From positions 1-12,174 of the forward strand of contig JAGOVR010000041.1 of assembly GCA_018060635.1 (NCBI GenBank): a stretch of DNA of 12,174 nucleotides, written 5' to 3'. Source of the stretch: Bacteriovoracaceae bacterium. GTDB taxonomy: Bacteria; Bdellovibrionota; Bacteriovoracia; Bacteriovoracales; Bacteriovoracaceae. Positions 7,286-12,174 of this stretch are shown piece after piece (position 1 is the stretch's first letter; each line of letters begins with the position of its first letter). The notes below the pieces were generated by a model. That model had not been told where the DNA came from. It did no database searches and saw only the letters and a program-made list of their open reading frames with translations. Made by a program: the position numbers and the translations under genes.

Positions 7286-10285
7286 ATGAAGACACGCCCT
7301 CTTTTTTCTTACGATCCTCAAAAACTTCCACGTGAACTAAAAGATAATTATATTTCTGCCTCGAAGCAAGATATCCAAGAAATGTTAGGAACGCTAGGGC
7401 TTAAAGAAATGTCTGATTTTTTTTCTCATATCCCTGAGAACTTAAAGCTTTCTTCGCAAGAAAACCCAATTCAAAAAAAACATTATGAGGATTTGGCCCA
7501 ACATATTTTTGAAATTTCAGAAAAAAATAAAATTCTTCCTTCTTTTTTAGGAGACGGCCTTCCTCAATACAAAGTCTCTGAGATTGTTCCTTTTGTGGCA
7601 TCTCTTCGTGGACTGACAACGGCGTATACTCCTTATCAACCCGAGCGCTCCCAAGGAACACTTCAAACTCTGTGGCTTTATCAAAGTGCTATTTCTATGC
7701 TCACAGGATTTGAAGCGATTAATGCTTCTCTTTATGAGCGTTCTACTTGTTTATTTGAAGCGCTTAATTGTGCCCTTCGCTTAACCAAAAATAGTGATAC
7801 TGTTCTTCTTTTAGAATCCCTTTATCCTAATGACCGTGAAGTTATTCTCACACACGCTCGCCATACTAAAATGAATGTTGTTTTTATTCCTGTGGATAAA
7901 AAGACAGGCCTTACTTCAGTCATCACGGTGAAAGAATATTTACAAAAATACCAAGGTAAAAATGCGGCACTGGCTTTTCCGCAAATAAATCAATTTGGAC
8001 TTTTAGAAAATGTGGATGAGCTAACTGATTTAGCTCACGAGTTTGCAGTTCAATCTATTGCAGTGATTGATCCGATGCTTTTGGCGACAGGAGGACTTAA
8101 AGCTCCTGCAGATTATGGAACAAATGGTGCTCATATGATTGTAGGTGAAGGTCAACATCTGGCTATTGGTCCCAACTTTGGAGGACCAGGCCTTGGAATT
8201 TTTGGTATTCGTTATAATGAAAAAGATAAAAATTCTATAAGATCTTCAGCGGGTCGTTATGTAGGAAAAACCAAAGATTTAAAAGGCAAAGAATGTAAGG
8301 CTCTTATTTTATCTACAAGAGAGCAACATATTCGTCGAGAGAAAGCCACTTCCAACATTTGTTCTAATCAATCTTTTGTAGCTACTCTTGCTGGCGCCGC
8401 CATCCTTCATCGTGGTGAAAAAGGTATGAGTTACTGTGCTACTGTAGGAAGAGAACGTGCCGTGTCCATGGCACAAAAACTAACTGGGTATAAAAATGTA
8501 ACCTTAACTTTTCCTAACGCCCCTTTTTATAATGAGATAGCTTTAAGTCTTCCTTGTTCTGCCCAAGAATTTTTAAGCAAAGCTTACACCGCAGGAATTT
8601 ATGCAGGTGTCGATATTTCACAGCGTGTGGGAAATAACAATAGTGTTCTACTCTCTTTTTCTGATTGGCAAAGTGAAGAGGATCTCCAAAAATTAGAACT
8701 TTTCTTCAAACAAACTTTTGGTGAAGGTGGTCAGCCTGCAGTTGCAGTTCCTATTCCTGAAAACATGAAACGAAAGGAAAGTGTAGGTTTCCCAGATTTT
8801 TCTTTAGGTGAATTAAAAAAATACTATCAAGAATTAAACGATCAAAATGTAAGTCCTGATGATGCGCCTTATCCTCTAGGTTCTTGTACCATGAAATATA
8901 ATCCCTACATCAATGACTATGCGGCGGGACTTTCGGGCTTTACTGATCTGCACCCTGAAGTGTGCACAGAAGGTTCACAAGGATCCTTAGAAATTTTATA
9001 TGAAATTCAAGAAATGTTTAAACACATTACAGGTCTGGCGGGCGTTACCACTCAACCTGTGGCAGGTGCTCAAGGAGAATTAGTAGGGCTTAAACTTTTC
9101 CAAGGTTACTTTGAAAAACGTGGAGAAAAAAGAGACATCATTATTATTCCTCGTTCTGCTCACGGAACTAATCCTGCAACTGCCACTATGGCAGGTTTTG
9201 AAACTTACGACGGTCAGGGTGCTCATCACGGAATTATTATCGTAGAGGCCAATGAACACGGAACCATTGATTTAGAAAAATTTAAAGTTGTGGTAAAAGA
9301 ACATAGTTCTCGCATTGCAGGAGTCATGGTGACTAATCCCAATACCTCTGGAATTTTTGAAGAAAATTTTAAAGAGATGGCCGATCTTATTCACTCTGTA
9401 GGAGGACTCGTTTACATGGATGGGGCAAATATGAATGCCATCGCAGGTCATGTAGACTTAGGTAAATTAGGAGTGGACGCCGTTCATAATAATTTACATA
9501 AAACTTGGACTATTCCGCACGGAGGTGGTGGGCCGGGAGATGCCATTGTGGCTGTGAGTGAAAAATTAGTCGATTTTCTCCCTGGTATTCAGGTGATAAA
9601 AGAAAATAATCAGTTCAAAAAAATTATTCCGAAATACTCTATTGGCTCTTTTCACCGTCATTTAGGAAACTTTGCTCACAAAGTTCGCTGTTACACTTAT
9701 ATAAAAGCTTTAGGCAGTTCAGGTGTGAGAGAAATGTCGGCGGTCGCAGTTCTTTCTAGTCGCTATTTACAAAAAAAATTAGAGCCTCTATTCCCTACAC
9801 TTCCTTTTGGAGCAGAAAAAACTCCGCGTATGCACGAATTTATTTTAACACTCACAAAAGAGTTGTTTGAGAAAATTGAAAAAGCGGGAACTAAAAAAGC
9901 CTTGACCATCGCACGTGTTGGAAAACTTTTTTTAGATTTTGGAATTCACTCCCCTACCGTGGCTTTTCCAGAAGTGTATGGCCTTATGATTGAACCAACC
10001 GAGAGTTTTAGTAGAAAAGAATTGGATCGTTTTGCAGAAGTAACTAAAGCTATTTTTACTTTGCTTAATGAAGTTCCAGAAGTTTTACAAACAGTTCCGC
10101 ACTTCACTCCTGCTTACCGCGTAGATGAGCTAGAAGCTAACAAAAACCCAATCCTTTCTGAGAAGATAACAAAACCACTCGCTCCTATTCACCCTGAAAT
10201 TATTTCAGCACTGAAACTTGGAGCTATGCCAGTAAATGAGATTTGTCAGAAGATTGTTGAGACTCATCGAAAAACTATATTTTAA
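7286..10285 (+). CDS. gcvP: Glycine decarboxylase P-protein, single chain resembling fused GcvPA-GcvPB
   Basis: 999 residues. The P-protein decarboxylates glycine with PLP and passes the aminomethyl group to lipoyl-GcvH. N-terminal half (1 to about 475): PYQPERSQG at 116-124, VGEGQ and FGGPGLG region, REQHIRREKATSNIC from 346, all P-protein alpha-type motifs. C-terminal half (about 495-999): YPLGSCTMKYNP (529-540), AHGTNPATATMAG (His626), MDGANMNA (711-718), and the PLP lysine Lys739 in NLHKT, followed by the IPHGGGGPG loop. MKYNP and TNPNTSGIFE resemble separate GcvPB subunits more than the MKLN/TYPST forms of E. coli-type GcvP, and an FPDFS...YYQELNDQN segment matches the N terminus of GcvPB. 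A linker lies about 475-500. No gcvT or gcvH is adjacent. The start at 7286 has only a distant AAGG (11 nt). Its stop overlaps the convergent small gene. Confidence 0.95.
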   Translation: MKTRPLFSYDPQKLPRELKDNYISASKQDIQEMLGTLGLKEMSDFFSHIPENLKLSSQENPIQKKHYEDLAQHIFEISEKNKILPSFLGDGLPQYKVSEIVPFVASLRGLTTAYTPYQPERSQGTLQTLWLYQSAISMLTGFEAINASLYERSTCLFEALNCALRLTKNSDTVLLLESLYPNDREVILTHARHTKMNVVFIPVDKKTGLTSVITVKEYLQKYQGKNAALAFPQINQFGLLENVDELTDLAHEFAVQSIAVIDPMLLATGGLKAPADYGTNGAHMIVGEGQHLAIGPNFGGPGLGIFGIRYNEKDKNSIRSSAGRYVGKTKDLKGKECKALILSTREQHIRREKATSNICSNQSFVATLAGAAILHRGEKGMSYCATVGRERAVSMAQKLTGYKNVTLTFPNAPFYNEIALSLPCSAQEFLSKAYTAGIYAGVDISQRVGNNNSVLLSFSDWQSEEDLQKLELFFKQTFGEGGQPAVAVPIPENMKRKESVGFPDFSLGELKKYYQELNDQNVSPDDAPYPLGSCTMKYNPYINDYAAGLSGFTDLHPEVCTEGSQGSLEILYEIQEMFKHITGLAGVTTQPVAGAQGELVGLKLFQGYFEKRGEKRDIIIIPRSAHGTNPATATMAGFETYDGQGAHHGIIIVEANEHGTIDLEKFKVVVKEHSSRIAGVMVTNPNTSGIFEENFKEMADLIHSVGGLVYMDGANMNAIAGHVDLGKLGVDAVHNNLHKTWTIPHGGGGPGDAIVAVSEKLVDFLPGIQVIKENNQFKKIIPKYSIGSFHRHLGNFAHKVRCYTYIKALGSSGVREMSAVAVLSSRYLQKKLEPLFPTLPFGAEKTPRMHEFILTLTKELFEKIEKAGTKKALTIARVGKLFLDFGIHSPTVAFPEVYGLMIEPTESFSRKELDRFAEVTKAIFTLLNEVPEVLQTVPHFTPAYRVDELEANKNPILSEKITKPLAPIHPEIISALKLGAMPVNEICQKIVETHRKTIF

Positions 10286-10515
10286 TCTTCTTCTGTAAAC
10301 TCTATTTCTTCTACCGAGGGGATATCTAGCGCATCAGAGTCTGCTTCTTTAATTTCTAGTTTTGTTGTTTTAGATTTTTCTTGAGAATTATCAATTCCTT
10401 CTCTTTTATCATGCACCAGCTCTGCTGTGCGTTTACGCTTAGTGTTTTTAACAGGAGACACGGCCATTAAATTTAAGGAGATAAAAAAAATAATAACGAT
10501 AGTTGGTGTTCTCAT
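10282..10515 (-). CDS. Small exported protein with basic patch and acidic tail
   Basis: 77 residues from ATG 10515; a TTG at 10533 would lengthen it but would spoil the signal peptide. MRTPTIVIIFFISLNLMAVS is a signal peptide, cleaved probably near MAVS or just after. The mature part begins with a Lys/Arg cluster (VKNTKRKR), is polar throughout and ends in a run with no basic residue in the last 20 positions (EEIEFTEED at the end). No Cys, no lipobox and no domain that I recognise; it is probably disordered. The gene starts 4 nt after the stop of the similar gene upstream, so the two form an operon. Its stop (10284-10282) overlaps the gcvP stop on the other strand. Coding is supported by the signal peptide and by the tandem neighbour of the same design. 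Function unknown. Confidence 0.6.
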   Translation of the reverse strand: MRTPTIVIIFFISLNLMAVSPVKNTKRKRTAELVHDKREGIDNSQEKSKTTKLEIKEADSDALDIPSVEEIEFTEED

Positions 10516-10519
10516 GTTT

Positions 10520-10792
10520 CTACTCTTCTTCAAATTGACCTAAATCTTCACCATCTTCACTAGCAACAGCCCTACTTGTTTCTTCGGATTGAGTTTCTGC
10601 TATATTTGTTTCTTCATTTATTTCTCTTTGCACCTGAGAGTCTTCATGACCTTCATAAACATTCGCTGATTCTTCCACTACGCTCACTTCTTGCATTTTT
10701 GTCTCTGCACGATCACGTCGATTCTTTCTATCAGGACGAGCAAAGATATTTGTTACAAGCAAAAAGCTAAATAAAATTATTGTGATTTTCAT
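10520..10792 (-). CDS. Small exported protein with basic patch and long acidic tail
   Basis: 90 residues from ATG 10792, chosen because GGGAGGA (10802-10796) lies just upstream; the adjacent ATG 10795 abuts the SD, and ATG 10804 has none. MKITIILFSFLLVTNIFA is a clean signal peptide (cleavage at IFA/R). The mature protein opens with RPDRKNRRDRAETK, seven basic residues in 14, then becomes strongly acidic: about 22 Asp/Glu in 72 residues, ending EDGEDLGQFEEE. No Cys, no membrane segment beyond the signal and no known fold; it is probably disordered and periplasmic or secreted. It is the first gene of a two-gene operon with the neighbour at 10515, whose protein has the same order of signal, basic patch and acidic tail. 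The only promoter candidate is CATAAT (10818-10813) with a poor -35. Function unknown. Confidence 0.65.
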   Translation of the reverse strand: MKITIILFSFLLVTNIFARPDRKNRRDRAETKMQEVSVVEESANVYEGHEDSQVQREINEETNIAETQSEETSRAVASEDGEDLGQFEEE

Positions 10793-10795
10793 CAT

Positions 10796-10802
10796 TCCTC
10801 CC
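10796..10802 (-). promoter_or_regulatory. Strong Shine-Dalgarno of the first small exported protein gene
   Basis: GGGAGGA on the minus strand is the fullest SD in the window. Counting from GGAGG it leaves four bases before ATG 10792, zero to one before ATG 10795, and it lies downstream of the start at 10804. It therefore decides the start in favour of 10792. Confidence 0.6.
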
Positions 10803-10837
10803 ATAAATTGCAATTATGCTAACACAAATTCTTAGTA

Positions 10838-10867
10838 TTGACAGTGGTTCTATTCATTGAGAATAAT
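10838..10867 (+). promoter_or_regulatory. Sigma70 promoter of the transketolase gene
   Basis: TTGACA (10838-10843, perfect), 18-nt spacer, AATAAT (10862-10867, 5/6 to TATAAT). The predicted start near 10874 gives a 5' UTR of about 30 nt containing AAGGA before ATG 10904. It lies in the 111-nt gap between the divergent small exported gene and transketolase. Confidence 0.72.
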
Positions 10868-10871
10868 GAAT
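10852..10871. repeat. 7-bp inverted repeat over the transketolase -10 box
   Basis: ATTCATT (10852-10858), six-base centre, AATGAAT (10865-10871). It spans the -10 element, the place where a repressor would block polymerase. Short AT-rich dyads are common by chance at this base composition, so operator function is speculative. Confidence 0.3.
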
Positions 10872-10890
10872 TTAAAAAAATCTCTTTTTT

Positions 10891-10896
10891 TAAGGA
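10891..10896 (+). promoter_or_regulatory. Shine-Dalgarno of the transketolase gene
   Basis: TAAGGA with seven bases to ATG 10904. It fixes this ATG as the start; the earlier ATG at 10866 is in another frame. Confidence 0.8.
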
Positions 10897-10903
10897 ACTC
10901 TTT

Positions 10904-12174
10904 ATGGGCATTGCTCCTTGCTCTATTCCCTCTTCCCTTGCACACAATCCAGAACTCAAGCCTCAATATTCTGTGACTATTAAAAGTAAAGAAGGAGAAC
11001 AAGTAACATTAGGTGACCCTAAGGCCACTCGCGCGCTGATTGCTTTGATGAATTATCATGCTGTGATTGGCGGTGCCGCTTGCCACTGGGGTGGACCTTC
11101 AGCTCTCGCAGAAATTATGTCAGCTCTGCATGGTCATATGTTTGCAAAAAGCCCTTGGTATGAACATTATAATTTTGTCAACGATGCAGGTCATACTGAA
11201 AATGGAATTTATGCCCTTCGTGCTAATTTAGGTTTTGATAATTTAAAATTTAATGATCTTCGAAAGTTTAGAAGTATTGAAAGTAAACTTACAGGGCATG
11301 GTGAATCTCATCTCAATCCCCAAGGTGTTCTTCTAAGTAACGGACCGCTAGGTTCTGCGTTTCCTCAGTCCCAAGGACTAGCACTCGCAGATAAACTCTC
11401 AGAAAAAGATCGCACAACCATTTGTGTTATCTCCGATGGGGCCTGTATGGAAGGAGAGGCTAAGGAATCATTTGCGGCGATCCCAGGTCTCTGTCTGAAA
11501 GGGAAAATGGCCCCTTATGTTTTAATTATTTCTGATAACAATACCAAGCTTTCAGGTCGTATTGATAAAGATTCTTTTTCCATGAATCCTACTTTTGAAT
11601 CTTTGAGTACTCTTGGTTGGGATTTAACTCTAGTTTCAGAGGGGCATAACCTTCAAGAAGTTTATACCCAAATAGAAACGGCTTTAGAGAAAGTACAAAA
11701 AAATCCGCTCAAGCCTGTTTGCTTGTGGATTAAAACGATCAAAGGTTACGGGGTAAAATCCACTAGTGAGAGTGCGTCTGGCGGCCATGGGTTTCCTCTC
11801 AAAAAAGGCGACGGGAAATTAGAAAGTTTTATTCAAGAAATTTATCAAGATAAAGCACCTGAGGAATTTGTAACATGGGCCAAAGAAATTTCTCCTCCAC
11901 CTGCTGTTTCTGCTACTCCAAGTTCCGCACCCAAAAAAGAAAAAATCCAAGTGGGAATTTCTAAAGCCCTAAATTGGGCGGCAGAACAAAAACTTCCCGT
12001 ATTTTCTGTGTCAGCAGATTTGCAAGGTTCCACAGGACTTGCAGATTTTCATAAAAAATTTCCTGAAAACTTTCTTGAAGTGGGTGTCGCTGAATCTAAT
12101 ATGATTAACACAGCCGCAGGACTTTCCAAAATGGGTTTTATTCCTATCGTGGATACTTTTGCACAGTTTGGAGT
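10904..12174 (+). CDS. Transketolase (3'-truncated by window), divergent form
   Basis: 423 complete codons are visible, and the frame is still open at the edge; usual length is about 620-680. It transfers two-carbon ketol units in the pentose phosphate pathway using thiamine diphosphate. Pyrophosphate domain (about 30-320): CHWGG replaces the usual GHPG, then AGHTENGIYAL, GHGESHLNPQGV, SNGPLG, and the ThDP motif SDGACMEG (Asp178) with IISDNN (Asn212/213). The canonical GDG is SDG here. TIKGYGVKS and SGGHGFPL follow. A Pro/Ser/Ala/Lys-rich linker starts near 330 (SPPPAVSATPSS), before the pyrimidine-binding domain, where the catalytic Glu397 sits in VGVAESNM. DXS and pyruvate dehydrogenase E1 are less likely given the Asn-Asn and His pattern. 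It has its own promoter and SD. The C-terminal domain lies outside the window. Confidence 0.9.
   Translation, partial: MGIAPCSIPSSLAHNPELKPQYSVTIKSKEGEQVTLGDPKATRALIALMNYHAVIGGAACHWGGPSALAEIMSALHGHMFAKSPWYEHYNFVNDAGHTENGIYALRANLGFDNLKFNDLRKFRSIESKLTGHGESHLNPQGVLLSNGPLGSAFPQSQGLALADKLSEKDRTTICVISDGACMEGEAKESFAAIPGLCLKGKMAPYVLIISDNNTKLSGRIDKDSFSMNPTFESLSTLGWDLTLVSEGHNLQEVYTQIETALEKVQKNPLKPVCLWIKTIKGYGVKSTSESASGGHGFPLKKGDGKLESFIQEIYQDKAPEEFVTWAKEISPPPAVSATPSSAPKKEKIQVGISKALNWAAEQKLPVFSVSADLQGSTGLADFHKKFPENFLEVGVAESNMINTAAGLSKMGFIPIVDTFAQFG

Noticed and set aside
7401..7661. 86-codon open frame on the minus strand
   Set aside because: It lies wholly inside gcvP, whose protein is strongly conserved there; no SD and no recognisable protein.
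10576..10770. 64-codon open frame on the plus strand, Leu/Phe/His-rich
   Set aside because: It is antisense to the small exported gene; its Leu/Phe/His content is just the complement of an acidic Glu/Asp/Arg-rich coding region.
10866..10868. ATG as transketolase start
   Set aside because: It is out of frame with the transketolase reading frame and overlaps the -10 box; ATG 10904 has a well-placed AAGGA.
11845..12033. 62-codon open frame on the minus strand
   Set aside because: It is antisense to the transketolase linker and pyrimidine domain, with no start signal or family match.
1..12174. CRISPR array, tRNA, rRNA, insertion sequence, toxin-antitoxin or defence system
   Set aside because: No direct-repeat array, cloverleaf, transposase, recombinase or known defence motif was seen; nearly all sequence is accounted for by the listed genes.

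Overview
The window is a gene-dense, AT-rich stretch (about 36-38% G+C by eye) of a Gram-negative bacterial chromosome. It holds ten protein genes, two of them cut by the window edges, and almost no free space. I see no tRNA, rRNA, CRISPR array, insertion sequence or phage gene. Most genes are core metabolism or information processing. The accessory content is four exported proteins: a secreted cargo-like protein, an exported M3 peptidase and two tiny exported proteins.

The phylogenetic signals are mixed. Consensus sigma70-type promoters (TTGACA with a TATAAT-like box), a clear Shine-Dalgarno before the transketolase, an RsmJ-type 16S rRNA methyltransferase and a divergent transketolase that reminds me of Bdellovibrio-type bacteria all argue against ordinary Bacteroidota. 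Yet the secreted protein at 1194-2288 looks like a Bacteroidota type IX secretion (T9SS) cargo, and two signal peptides end in the Ala-Gln style common there. I would call it a low-GC, possibly Bdellovibrionota-like or FCB-related bacterium and leave the phylum open. This rests on recalled family resemblance, not a search.

Layout. 1-1139 (+): C-terminal part of SbcC, the ATPase of the SbcCD DNA-end nuclease. 1158-2288 (+): a promoter containing a perfect inverted repeat, then the T9SS-like exported protein, probably translated from a leaderless mRNA. 2290-4062 (-): exported M3 zinc peptidase, also with a promoter placed for leaderless transcription, ending 1 nt from the preceding gene. 4143-7221 (-): tight operon rsmJ, PfkB/adenosine kinase, asnS (spacings 6 nt and 1 nt). 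7286-10285 (+): glycine decarboxylase P-protein, a single chain with both halves resembling the two-subunit GcvPA/GcvPB enzyme; no gcvT or gcvH is nearby. 10282-10792 (-): two adjacent genes for small exported proteins, each with a signal peptide, a basic patch and an acidic tail; the second gene's stop overlaps the gcvP stop. 10796-10903: divergent control region with a good promoter and SD. 10904-12174 (+): N-terminal two thirds of a transketolase, running off the edge.

Functionally, the rsmJ-kinase-asnS operon joins rRNA modification, nucleoside or sugar phosphorylation and Asn-tRNA charging, and gcvP and transketolase serve one-carbon and pentose metabolism. No new multi-gene defence or mobile system is evident. 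The items most worth a second look are the T9SS-like cargo, the paired small bipolar secreted proteins, the leaderless promoters, the fused P-protein and an over-represented CTTGGGCC/GGGCCC word.
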